A DNA stretch of 64,000 nt from Planctellipticum variicoloris (GTDB lineage: Bacteria > Planctomycetota > Planctomycetia > Planctomycetales > Planctomycetaceae), in contig NZ_CP130886.1 in NCBI RefSeq assembly GCF_030622045.1, positions 2,803,557 to 2,867,556 of the forward strand, written 5' to 3'. Positions 33,862 to 42,406 of the stretch are shown here, one piece after another. The position numbers and the translations under genes are program-made. How positions within the stretch are numbered: position 1 is the stretch's first letter; every line of letters begins with the position of its first letter. The notes beneath the pieces were generated by a model, which made no database searches, was not told the DNA's origin, and saw only the letters and a program-made list of their open reading frames with translations.

Positions 33862-34857
33862 ATGCGTCGGCCGACGTTAGCCCTGCTGTTTGTCCTGTTC
33901 CTGGCGGCTCATGCGCAGGCCTGGAGCGACGCCGGCCACAAGATTATTGCTTCGATTGCGTTCCGGCAGCTCACGCCGGCTCAGCGCGAGAGGATCGTCG
34001 CCCTCCTGAAACATCATCCGCGTTACGCGCAGGATTTCGAGGGGGCCGTGCCGGCGGAAGTTCGTTCGGGGGCCGCGGAGCTGAAGGACGAATGGGCTTT
34101 CCAGCAGGCTGCGATCTGGCCGGATCTGGTGCGCGGATTCCCGGAAGCGGAGAAGGAGAAATTTCATCGCGGCACCTGGCACTATATCAACCGACCTCTG
34201 TTTCTGACCGATCGGGACCGGGAGCGTCTGCAGGGTTCGATTGCGATCAACCTGACGCTCGATCCGACGCAGTCCGCGGTCCAGGATTTGAACGTCGTGC
34301 AGGCCATCCGACTGGCACGGCGTCTGGCTGGCGATCCCGCCGCCGACAAGTCGGAGCGGGCGTTGATGCTGACCTGGATCTTCCACACAGTCGGCGACGT
34401 GCATCAGCCGCTGCATTCGACGGCGATGTTTGCGGAGGGGCTGTTTCCCGAGGGGGACCGCGGCGGCAATCTGATTCGAACGGGGCAAAGGTCCAATCTG
34501 CATTCGGTCTGGGATGGATTGCCGGGGGGACGGATGGCGGTGACGGAGGCTCGCAACCGGGCTCTCGGACTGATCGCGAAGCCTGACCGGCGAAGCCTTG
34601 GCGAGGCGGCTGGTCGACAGCTCGACGAAGTCGAGTGGGTGGCCGAAAGCCATGCCGCCTGCCGCGACGCGGTATATTGCGCAGAGGTGCTGGCGTTTCT
34701 CCGTCAACTTCCCCGCGATGGTCGAAGGGAGCTGCCGTCGCTGGCGCTCAGCGAAAGCTATCTGAAGTCGGCAGGGGCCGTTGCGGAAACTCGAATTGTT
34801 TCGGCCGGATATCGCCTGGGGACGGTCCTGGCCCAGGTTGCCGACGGAGATCGCTGA
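33862..34857 (+). CDS. S1/P1-type nuclease (secreted, zinc-dependent)
   Basis: A 331-residue protein with a signal peptide (MRRPTLALLFVLFLAAHAQA) cut before WSDAGHK. In this family the new N-terminal Trp and the next His bind the trinuclear zinc cluster, and here they are in place. Other ligands are visible in order: the Asp in AAIWPDLVR, the His in GTWHYIN, HTVGDVHQPLH (two His and an Asp) and GDRGGN followed by LHSVWD. All core ligands are present, so it should cleave single-stranded DNA/RNA or nucleotides outside the cytoplasm. Preceded by GAAAGGCACC; no gene is closely coupled. Confidence 0.9.
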   Translation: MRRPTLALLFVLFLAAHAQAWSDAGHKIIASIAFRQLTPAQRERIVALLKHHPRYAQDFEGAVPAEVRSGAAELKDEWAFQQAAIWPDLVRGFPEAEKEKFHRGTWHYINRPLFLTDRDRERLQGSIAINLTLDPTQSAVQDLNVVQAIRLARRLAGDPAADKSERALMLTWIFHTVGDVHQPLHSTAMFAEGLFPEGDRGGNLIRTGQRSNLHSVWDGLPGGRMAVTEARNRALGLIAKPDRRSLGEAAGRQLDEVEWVAESHAACRDAVYCAEVLAFLRQLPRDGRRELPSLALSESYLKSAGAVAETRIVSAGYRLGTVLAQVADGDR

Positions 34858-35043
34858 TCGAAGTCCGGAACGCTTGAGCAGGTTTCTGAAGAGGGATTGT
34901 CGCAATTGCGCCGTCTGGGGGAGATTTCGCCTTGCGGTTCCCGATACGATTCGTGAACAGCCCCGTTGTGGCAGGTTTCCCGGCTAGAGTATAGCTGTGG
35001 AGATTGACATCCGTCGGTGCACCTCAGGAGCCGCCGCAGCGCC

Positions 35044-38000
35044 ATGCTCAAGTTTCTCGAACGTCTACTGAGAAAGCTGACCCGCACCCGGGGAAAATCG
35101 TCGAAGGATTCGCGTCTCAACGGCCGTCTGATTCTGCGGACGTTGGTGATTCTGGTCATCTTGGGGGGAACGGCGTACGGACTTCGGAGCTACTTCGTTT
35201 ATCGCAATTGCGATGTGATTCGAGAGCGGGCGGATCAAGCGGCCGAAGCGGGTGAGATCGAACGTGCCGTCGGACTTTACCGACAGTACCTCCAGCTCGG
35301 ACGGTCGATTCGCCGGCTGAGTCCGGGGCAGCAGGCGGACGTCCTCGAACGGATTGTCGATCTGCAGGAAGCGGCGGCGCGGGAGTCGCGAGTGATTCTG
35401 GCGCTGATTGCGGCGGAAGAAGAACTGCTGAGGCTCGACCCGGGACGCGGGGCAGTTCGTTCGCGGCTTGCGGACCGACAGTTTCTGCTGCAGCGTTACG
35501 GCGATTCCGTGGCCCACCTCCAACTTCTGCGGAAGGATGCCCCAGCCGCCGACTTGCCCGGGATCGATGAGCGGATCGCTCAGTGTCAGGTGGCGCTGCG
35601 TCAGTTTGTTGAAGCGCAGGAAAGCTGGGGGCGCTGCCTGGAAGCGGCTCCGGAGCGGACGGCGGCCTACGTGGGGCTGGCGAAACTCTGGACCGAGTCG
35701 GATGTCGCCCCGAAACTTCCCGACGCCATGCTGGCCCGGTCTGAGGAGTGGTCGGACTTTGGAAAGCGTTTGACCGATTCGGCTGTCGGAAGCCGTTTGA
35801 GCGGAGTGCCGGCGGCGATCGGACTGTTGACGCTGATGCGGGAGGAAATCCCCGGCCCGTCGGCTCAGCTTGCTACGGCCCAGTTCGTGCTGGAGCTGCC
35901 TGCCGAACGCGAAACCGGAGTCCGGTCGCCGCAGGCGGCGGACCAGGAGCTGGCGTCCGTTTTTGGCTTGCTGGAACTCGATAGAAACGACGGGGTCATC
36001 GAGCGGTCCAAGCGCTGGGACATGCGAGTTCCGCCGTTCGCCGATCGAAACGGGGACGGGCGGATCACTTCCGAGGAATTTCTCACTTGCCTGCAGCGTC
36101 CGGCCCGCACCGCCCGGCTGGACTACGTCGAGACGCTGCTGTCCGCGGCGACGGAGGCGACGGAGGTCGAGCGCATTCCTCTGGAGCTCGACTTGACGCA
36201 GGCGCGCCGGATCGCGCTGCAGGACGTCGATCTCGATCAGACTCAGAAGCTGCAGCGTGAAGCGCGTCGGATTGCCGAAGCGGGGCTGGAGCACGCCGAG
36301 CTGAAAGTTCGCTGCGAGCTGCTGCTGGGTCAGCTCGACCTGGGGGATGCGGCGATGGCGGGGTCGGCCGCGGAGCGAACTTCGGCCCTGGAGGCGGCGG
36401 AACGACGCGCCCGGCAGGGGCTGTCGGCGATGCCGGAGCGCCGCCCGCAGTTTCGATACTCGGCCACATTTCTTCGGGATCTCGAGACCCGGCAGCGATT
36501 GAACCTGACACTGGCGGAGGCGCTGCTGCAGCGCTGCGAGAGCCTTCCCGACCGTGAGCGGGCGCCGCTGCTGACGGAAGTGAACGGTCTCGTCGAGTCG
36601 ATGAAGTCGGCGGGGCTGGATCCGCTGATCGTCGATTCTCTGCGGCTGCACGCGGCGCTGCTGGCCAGGTCGCCGCGCGAGATGCTGCTGATCGCCAGCG
36701 AACTCAAAGATCGAGCCGGCACAGCGTCGCCGTGGCGTCGACGGACGGCGGGGCTGCTCGCGCGGGCGTTCCACGAGTTGGGGCACCCGGAGCAGGCGGT
36801 CGACGTTCTGGATTCGCTGGCGAAGAGCGAACCGTTGTCCGCCGCGACGCAGTTCAGCCTTGCCGAGTCGCTGATTGCCGCGGGACGTTCGAAAGAGTCG
36901 ATTCCGCACCTGAAGGCGGCCTCGAATCTGCCGGGGGCTGCGCTGCGGCTATGCGGAATTCTCCAACGGCAATTGATTTCGCTCCCTCCCAGCGAGCGGA
37001 AATGGTCACTGCTTGACGCCATGTTGAAAAAAGCTCGGGAAGTGTCACCGGACTCGCCCGAACTGGCGGCGGCGGAACTGAGTACGCTCCGTTTGAAGGT
37101 GTGGACCGACGCATCGCTTCGCAGCGCCGCCGTGCCTCGGCTGCTGGAAGCGGAGGTCGAGCAACTCGATAAGGCGTTCGCCGCCGCGTGCGAACGGTTC
37201 CCCTCCGATGCCGCAATCTGGCTGGCGCGGCTGCAGTCGGCCAACGAACGGATCGACCTGGACGAGCCGGAGCGCCGTACGCTGGTGCAGAAGGAGCTCG
37301 ACGCCGCTCGAGCGGCGCTGGGTACGACGCCGCAGCTTCTGCTGGCGGAGGCGAACGCGTTGCTGCCCAAGGACGAAGCGGCGGCCAAAGACTACCTGCA
37401 GGAGATCGAACGGCGGGCTGCGGAGCTGCCGGCGGTGGGGCAGGCTGCGGTGCTGTCGTCGCTGGGGATCTGGCGGGGTTCGCGCGAGAACTGGGACGAG
37501 GCGCGGCGGTTGGCCGAGGCGGCCTGCGCGCTGGCGCCGAAAGACAACGCCCTGCGGCTGCAGCTAGTCGAGACCCTGCTGCGGCAGCAGGCTGCTCGGC
37601 CGGATGCGCCGATTCCCGAGAAGCTCTGGGACGAGAGTCTGGCGGCAATTGGTCGGGCAGAGGGGACGCTGGACAGTACGGTGGCCTATTTGAACGCCTG
37701 GCGGATGCTGCTGGGGTTGAATCGCGAGAGCGATGCCGCAGATCGGCAGAAGCGACTGCTCGAAGCGCGTCAACTGATCCAGAAGGTGGAACGGTGGCGG
37801 CCGACCTGGTCGGCGGTGCCCCGGCTGCGAGGGCTGCTGTTGAGTCTGCAGGGGGATCGAGAGGCGGCGGTCAAGGAGTGGGAACACGCCTTTCAACTGG
37901 GGGATCGCTCGCAGGAAGTGATTTACGCGGTTCTGGAGAACTTGTACAAGAACGAGCGACAGTCGGAGTTCCGGGACACCGTTCGGCAACTGGAGTCCGA

Positions 38001-40143
38001 GGACCAGTCGCAACTGCTCGGTCCGCTCGGACGGTCCGTTTCGATGTGGGTCGCGGCGCGGAACGATTTTGGACAGGCGGGCGAGCTGGCGCGAAAGGTC
38101 GCCGCCAAGTCGGGCGATCCGCGGGATCAATTGCGCGTCTGGCAGTTTAACGCTGCGGCCAGCAACGGGCTGTCGGATGTCAGCGACGACGAACTGCTGG
38201 CGTTCGTGACCGACCGCGGTCGAGCACTGCCAGAGGCCTGGGAATTTCTGATTCAGCAACGGCTGCGTCGAGGGGCGACCGGAGCGCAGCTCGACGAGAT
38301 CGTCAAGTTGGCGGAGCAACGTCTTCCGGCCGCACCGCCCGAGACGAAACCCTGGACGCTGGCTCGGCTGCACGAGCAGATCGGTCGCGAACGCCCCGAA
38401 CTGCGTGTCGCCGAGTGGCAGGCTGCCATGGAGTTTTATCGCAAGGCCGTCGCGGCCGAACCGAAGAATGATCTGCTGCGATTGTCGGCCGTGCGGATGT
38501 CGCTGCGTTTCCGCGACAGCCAGGAGCCCGTCGAACTGCTGCAGCCCTTGCGCGATCGACTGGCCAGCCTGCCTCCGGGTGTGCAGCGGGACGTTCAACT
38601 GCTGACCGCGCAACTGGCCTTGCGCGACCCGGGGCCCGCGGGCCGGCTCCTGCTGCGGCAGGCGCTGCTGGAGGCTGTCCGGCTGGGAGACCGCACGCGG
38701 GCGACGCTTCAGACGCTGGCTGCCGCGCTGGAACGGGAGTCGTCTCCGGCGGAGCAGGCGAGCGCCGCGGCGCTGGTCAGCGATTCAGCCGGGGCCGTTC
38801 GCGACGCCGCCAGCGGCCTGGCGACGGCGCGGATCCTGGCCGTCGCCGGTCGGTGGCCGGAGGCTGCGGCTCGATATCGGGAACTGGAAGATGAATTCCC
38901 GACGTCGATCGCAGTGAAGATCGAATATCTCCAGCAGATGCTGCGGCGGTTCGGCGCCGATTCGGAGATGAGATCGGATGCGGAACAGGCGCTCGGTCGG
39001 CTGGAGCTGATTGCGCCCCTGGCGTGGGAAACGGCGCGCGCCCGGGCGGCATTCCTGGAGCTCAACGGCCAGGCGGCCTCGGCGATCGGACTGCTCACGC
39101 GGACGGCCGACGTCAAACTGAAGCAGGACAGCTCGGTGCTGATCAGCGAGTGGGTGGAGCGCCCCGATTTTCTCGTCGAAGGCGAACGGCTGCTGGAACT
39201 GATGCCGGCAGACCCCGCGATGCAGGGGGCCTGGGGCGAAGTCGTCAAGGCGCAGAATGGCGGCGATCACAGCGCGTCTCAAAGTCTGCTGGCGAAACCC
39301 GTGCTTGCTCCGCTGGTCGCCGAATGGAGACTGCTGGCGATCGCCGACGCCGCGGGACTGCTTGAGAGGCTCGGCGCGGCCCCTGAAGCGGAGACCTTGC
39401 GACGGCAGGTGCTTGCCGGGAGCGCTCGCACGGCGGCTCACGTGCTGGAGCTCGTGGGACTGCTGGTCCGGCAGCAGCGGGTGACCGAAGCTCTGGAGCT
39501 GGTCGGGGCGAACTGGTCCCGGCTCGATACTCTGACGGCTGCGGCGACGGTCTCGAATATCGTGCGCGATGCGAAGCTGCCGGCCGGCAAACTTCAGGAG
39601 GCCCGAACGCGCGTGATCGAGGCGGCGGCCGAGGAGACGCTTCCGGAACGTCGGGCGCGGCTTCAGCTTCTGATCGGCGATATTTCTCAGACGATGGCGG
39701 ACTGGGAGGGGGCGCTGGCCGCGTATTCGCGAGTGACGGAGATTGAGCCGACAAACGTTGTGGGGCTGAATAACACCGCGTTTATGACGGCGAAGCTGCA
39801 CAAGAATCCCGAACTGGCGCGGGGAGCCATTCAGCAGGCCATCAAGCTGGCGGGTGCACAGCCCGATTTGCTGGATACGTCGGCTTCGGTTTCCATCGAA
39901 ACCGGGAGCCCTCAGACGGCGTTGCAGGACCTCCGCAATTCTCCGGAACTGGAACGGCGCGGCGGCCTGCAGGCGCGGCTGGCGGAGGCGCTCTGGCAGC
40001 TCGGCCAGAAGAAAGAGGCGGTCGAGGCCTGGAGCCGCGCCCGCAAGCTGGGCTGGACGCTGGAGCAATCTCATCCGCTCGACCGGGAGCGGCACGCCGA
40101 GATCGATCGAGCCGATCCGGCGGAAGCTGCGCCTCCCCAATGA
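35044..40143 (+). CDS. Giant TPR membrane protein with an EF-hand-like loop
   Basis: A 1,699-residue protein; the ATG at 35044 begins MLKFLERLLRKLTR and is preferred to a GTG nine codons upstream. A basic N-terminus precedes one membrane span (about residues 30-55, LRTLVILVILGGTAYGLRSY). The rest is almost entirely Ala/Leu/Glu-rich helix-turn-helix repeats of TPR type, up to AYSRVTEIEPTNVVGLNNTA and beyond. One deviating segment at about 330-350, FADRNGDGRITSEEF, is a good EF-hand calcium loop. It is probably an inner-membrane protein with a long periplasmic TPR solenoid; function unknown. It ends before a pair of palindromic repeats. Confidence 0.82.
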   Translation: MLKFLERLLRKLTRTRGKSSKDSRLNGRLILRTLVILVILGGTAYGLRSYFVYRNCDVIRERADQAAEAGEIERAVGLYRQYLQLGRSIRRLSPGQQADVLERIVDLQEAAARESRVILALIAAEEELLRLDPGRGAVRSRLADRQFLLQRYGDSVAHLQLLRKDAPAADLPGIDERIAQCQVALRQFVEAQESWGRCLEAAPERTAAYVGLAKLWTESDVAPKLPDAMLARSEEWSDFGKRLTDSAVGSRLSGVPAAIGLLTLMREEIPGPSAQLATAQFVLELPAERETGVRSPQAADQELASVFGLLELDRNDGVIERSKRWDMRVPPFADRNGDGRITSEEFLTCLQRPARTARLDYVETLLSAATEATEVERIPLELDLTQARRIALQDVDLDQTQKLQREARRIAEAGLEHAELKVRCELLLGQLDLGDAAMAGSAAERTSALEAAERRARQGLSAMPERRPQFRYSATFLRDLETRQRLNLTLAEALLQRCESLPDRERAPLLTEVNGLVESMKSAGLDPLIVDSLRLHAALLARSPREMLLIASELKDRAGTASPWRRRTAGLLARAFHELGHPEQAVDVLDSLAKSEPLSAATQFSLAESLIAAGRSKESIPHLKAASNLPGAALRLCGILQRQLISLPPSERKWSLLDAMLKKAREVSPDSPELAAAELSTLRLKVWTDASLRSAAVPRLLEAEVEQLDKAFAAACERFPSDAAIWLARLQSANERIDLDEPERRTLVQKELDAARAALGTTPQLLLAEANALLPKDEAAAKDYLQEIERRAAELPAVGQAAVLSSLGIWRGSRENWDEARRLAEAACALAPKDNALRLQLVETLLRQQAARPDAPIPEKLWDESLAAIGRAEGTLDSTVAYLNAWRMLLGLNRESDAADRQKRLLEARQLIQKVERWRPTWSAVPRLRGLLLSLQGDREAAVKEWEHAFQLGDRSQEVIYAVLENLYKNERQSEFRDTVRQLESEDQSQLLGPLGRSVSMWVAARNDFGQAGELARKVAAKSGDPRDQLRVWQFNAAASNGLSDVSDDELLAFVTDRGRALPEAWEFLIQQRLRRGATGAQLDEIVKLAEQRLPAAPPETKPWTLARLHEQIGRERPELRVAEWQAAMEFYRKAVAAEPKNDLLRLSAVRMSLRFRDSQEPVELLQPLRDRLASLPPGVQRDVQLLTAQLALRDPGPAGRLLLRQALLEAVRLGDRTRATLQTLAAALERESSPAEQASAAALVSDSAGAVRDAASGLATARILAVAGRWPEAAARYRELEDEFPTSIAVKIEYLQQMLRRFGADSEMRSDAEQALGRLELIAPLAWETARARAAFLELNGQAASAIGLLTRTADVKLKQDSSVLISEWVERPDFLVEGERLLELMPADPAMQGAWGEVVKAQNGGDHSASQSLLAKPVLAPLVAEWRLLAIADAAGLLERLGAAPEAETLRRQVLAGSARTAAHVLELVGLLVRQQRVTEALELVGANWSRLDTLTAAATVSNIVRDAKLPAGKLQEARTRVIEAAAEETLPERRARLQLLIGDISQTMADWEGALAAYSRVTEIEPTNVVGLNNTAFMTAKLHKNPELARGAIQQAIKLAGAQPDLLDTSASVSIETGSPQTALQDLRNSPELERRGGLQARLAEALWQLGQKKEAVEAWSRARKLGWTLEQSHPLDRERHAEIDRADPAEAAPPQ

Positions 40144-40211
40144 CGATTCAGGGCCGAGCGAACGCTTCCATCGCGATGAACCGCCTGACAATACAGGTTG
40201 TTGAGGAATTG

Positions 40212-40286
40212 GGGACAGACAGGAATGTCTGTCCCACCTGACGAAGTTTCCGCAGAAAAGGTGTCCCGGACATTCCTGTTCGGGAC
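40212..40286. repeat. Two palindromic repeats between convergent genes, possible bidirectional terminator
   Basis: The first is GGGACAGACA-GGAA-TGTCTGTCCC (40212-40235), a perfect 10-pair stem. The second is GTCCCGGACA-TTCC-TGTTCGGGAC (40263-40286), 10 pairs with one mismatch. The two stems are related in sequence and lie between genes that converge (ends at 40143 and 40316). Confidence 0.75.
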
Positions 40287-40315
40287 TCCTTGCAACAATT
40301 CTTCAACCGCGCGGG

Positions 40316-41125
40316 CTATCCCGGCCAGCACTGACTGCCGCCGTCGACGCGCAGGACCTGTCCGGTGACAAAGTCTCCCAGGGGGCCGGCGAAGAACTCG
40401 ACGACGCGAGCGACTTCATCGACGAGGGCGACGCGATCGAGGGTTCCATCGCTGACGAGCCGGTCCTCGGGGACGTGCCGCGTGCCGAGGTAACGTCCGG
40501 TCCGGGTGTCCCCTGGCGCGAGACTGTTGACCGTCACGTTGTACGGTCGCATCTGCACGGCGAGGCAGCGCGTGTATTCGACGACCGCCGCCTTGGCGGT
40601 GGCGTAGATTGCGCTGTTTTCGCTGCCTTTGAACGCCGAGATCGAGCTGATCGTCACAATTCGTCCGGACTTGCGGGGCATCATCACGCGGGCGGCCTGC
40701 TGGCAGATCAGCACGGTGCTCAGCAGGTTGCGGTCCATCACGGACCGGACGTCGACTTCCTTGATCATGACGGCGTCGTTGGGATTCGGTTTGCCGCCGG
40801 CGGCGGCGATGTCGCCGCCCGCGTTGTGCACGAGGACGTCGAGCGGGCCGAGTTCGGCTCCCACCGTCGCGACGACTCGCGCGGCGTCCGCTTCGAGAGT
40901 CAGGTCACCCAGGACCCGCACGGTGCGGACGCCGAACTGTTCGGCGATCTGACGGGCAGTCTCGGTCAGCGTGGTCCCTTCGCCGTATTCGGCGGGGCCG
41001 TTTTCGCGCATGCCGTGGATGCCGACATGGCAGCCGAGCGCGGCCAGCCGCTCGGCGAAGGCCCGTCCCAGTCCTCGCCCGGCGCCGGTGACCAGCGCCA
41101 CTTTTCGTTCGAGCAATCTCGCCAC
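40316..41125 (-). CDS. Short-chain dehydrogenase/reductase (SDR)
   Basis: A 269-residue NAD(P)-dependent oxidoreductase of the classical SDR type. Cofactor motif VTGAGRGLGRAF (TGxxxGxG); structural NAG in LVHNAGGDIAAAGG; catalytic Ser in VTISSISAFKG and the YxxxK pair in YATAKAAV. The usual PG motif appears as SLAPGDTRTGRYLG. The GTG start at 41125 has GGGAGTG upstream. Substrate is unknown; the sequence resembles 3-oxoacyl-ACP reductase-like enzymes, but the neighbours do not include fatty-acid genes. It lies downstream of a small conserved gene, behind a strong hairpin. Confidence 0.88.
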   Translation of the reverse strand: MARLLERKVALVTGAGRGLGRAFAERLAALGCHVGIHGMRENGPAEYGEGTTLTETARQIAEQFGVRTVRVLGDLTLEADAARVVATVGAELGPLDVLVHNAGGDIAAAGGKPNPNDAVMIKEVDVRSVMDRNLLSTVLICQQAARVMMPRKSGRIVTISSISAFKGSENSAIYATAKAAVVEYTRCLAVQMRPYNVTVNSLAPGDTRTGRYLGTRHVPEDRLVSDGTLDRVALVDEVARVVEFFAGPLGDFVTGQVLRVDGGSQCWPG

Positions 41126-41175
41126 GATGTTCTTTCACTCCCGGTTGTCGGAATTGCGCCGTCCTGCAAACGAAG

Positions 41176-41206
41176 GGCGGGCCGCACGGTTCCCGTGCGG
41201 CCCGCC
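41176..41206 (-). terminator. Strong hairpin, terminator of the 41244-41567 gene
   Basis: Perfect 14-pair stem GGCGGGCCGCACGG / CCGTGCGGCCCGCC with a three-base loop, 38 bases after the stop codon on the minus strand, followed there by CTTCGTTTG. Confidence 0.75.
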
Positions 41207-41243
41207 TGCGTCCGCGTGCTAATTGAACTCAAATCGGCCTGTT

Positions 41244-41567
41244 TTACCAGCCCAGCGACATGTTCGTCTCGATCGCCCGCTGGGCCTGCTGCAGATCGAC
41301 GCCGGTATCCTGCATGTAAAGCCGGATCGCGTGGACTTTGTCGCCGCGAGCCTTGCTGAGGCAGTCGCGGGCGGCGTGGCAGGGCTCCGTGGCGCCTTCG
41401 ATTCCAAGGAGCCGCTTGGAGATGACCCACACATCGCGAGGGCGCTTGGTGATCCGGACGATGTCTTCGTCGGGGTAGTGCTCGCGAATCGCGGACTCCG
41501 CCTCGGCCTGACTCTGTCCCCAGGCAATCATGATGTGTGCGGTCGTTTCGATCTCGTACAAAGCCAT
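41244..41567 (-). CDS. Small conserved protein with a ribosomal L7/L12-C-terminus-like motif
   Basis: A 107-residue soluble protein starting at an ATG six bases after the strong site GGAGGTG. The first 50 residues have beta-alpha character (MALYEIETTAHIMIAWGQS, AEAESAIREHYPDEDIVRI). The C-terminus, DKVHAIRLYMQDTGVDLQQA followed by QRAIE, resembles the helix of ribosomal protein L7/L12 (K-x-x-x-I-K-x-x-R-x-x-x-G-x-x-L-x-x-A-x-x-x-V-E). So it may be one of the short L7/L12-like domain proteins whose role is unknown. Its transcript seems to end at the hairpin that follows. Confidence 0.68.
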   Translation of the reverse strand: MALYEIETTAHIMIAWGQSQAEAESAIREHYPDEDIVRITKRPRDVWVISKRLLGIEGATEPCHAARDCLSKARGDKVHAIRLYMQDTGVDLQQAQRAIETNMSLGW

Positions 41568-41688
41568 GCGACACCTCCGTTGATATGACGTGGAGTTTCG
41601 ACCGCGCTCTGTGATCTGGCGGGCTCAGTATAGCCCTGCTTGCGCCGGATCGTCCAGAAGTTCTTCGGCAATTGACTCGGCTCGCGAA

Positions 41689-42399
41689 TCAGGCCCGAGG
41701 CGAAGCGCCTCCATGCGACAGCGCCCACTTTTCCTCGGCCGCGCTGGCCCGCAGATAGTACGGGCCTGCGGTCCAGAAGTCGTCCGCTTCTCCTCGCGCG
41801 AAGCGTTCCCAGGCCAGACGCCCTACGACGCCTGCGGCGGGAAAGTTCTGCGCGGGTTCGGCGGCGACTCTCGACCGCAACCCGAGGTCGAGCAGCGCCG
41901 CGGCTGCCGGACCGAGCACCAGTGCGTCGGGCTCCGCGGCGGCGACCCAGACTTCCGCCGGGGCAATCGTCACGGGCCCGTCGGCCGTCAGCTTGCCGTC
42001 GGACCCGCGTCGAAAGGTCGCCACGAACAGATCGCCGCGCTGGGCATCGTCGACAATCTGGACGACTCGGGCGTCCTCGGGCGCGGCGGCCGCGATGGCG
42101 TCAAAGGTGTCGATCGCCAGCAGCTTCAGCCCCGCGGCGTAGGCGAATGTTTTGGCGCAGACGATTCCGACTCGCAGTCCGGTAAAACTTCCGGGGCCCC
42201 GGCTGACCGCGACTGCGGAGAGATCTTGCGGCGTGAGACCGTGTCGTCCGAGCAGGTCGTGGATCTCGCTGACGAGGGTCTGGGCGTGTCGTCGGCCGAC
42301 GTCGTCGAGACGTTTCGTTTCGCGCACGCTCCCGTCCGCCAGCAGCGCCAGGCTGCCGGTCCGTCCGCTGGTTTCGAGGGCGAGGAGGTACTGTGTCAT
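41689..42399 (-). CDS. tsaB: TsaB, tRNA threonylcarbamoyladenosine biosynthesis protein
   Basis: A 236-residue protein of the ASKHA fold. The N-terminus LALETSGRTGSLALLADGSV and the conserved AVSRGPGSFTGLRVGIVCAK identify TsaB (YeaZ). Together with TsaD and TsaE it makes the t6A modification on ANN-decoding tRNAs, acting as a structural partner of TsaD. It starts seven bases after the helicase stop, so it is co-transcribed with the helicase and the upstream kinase. tsaD and tsaE are not in the window. Length is normal for the family. Confidence 0.93.
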   Translation of the reverse strand: MTQYLLALETSGRTGSLALLADGSVRETKRLDDVGRRHAQTLVSEIHDLLGRHGLTPQDLSAVAVSRGPGSFTGLRVGIVCAKTFAYAAGLKLLAIDTFDAIAAAAPEDARVVQIVDDAQRGDLFVATFRRGSDGKLTADGPVTIAPAEVWVAAAEPDALVLGPAAAALLDLGLRSRVAAEPAQNFPAAGVVGRLAWERFARGEADDFWTAGPYYLRASAAEEKWALSHGGASPRA

Positions 42400-42406
42400 G
42401 GCGGGG

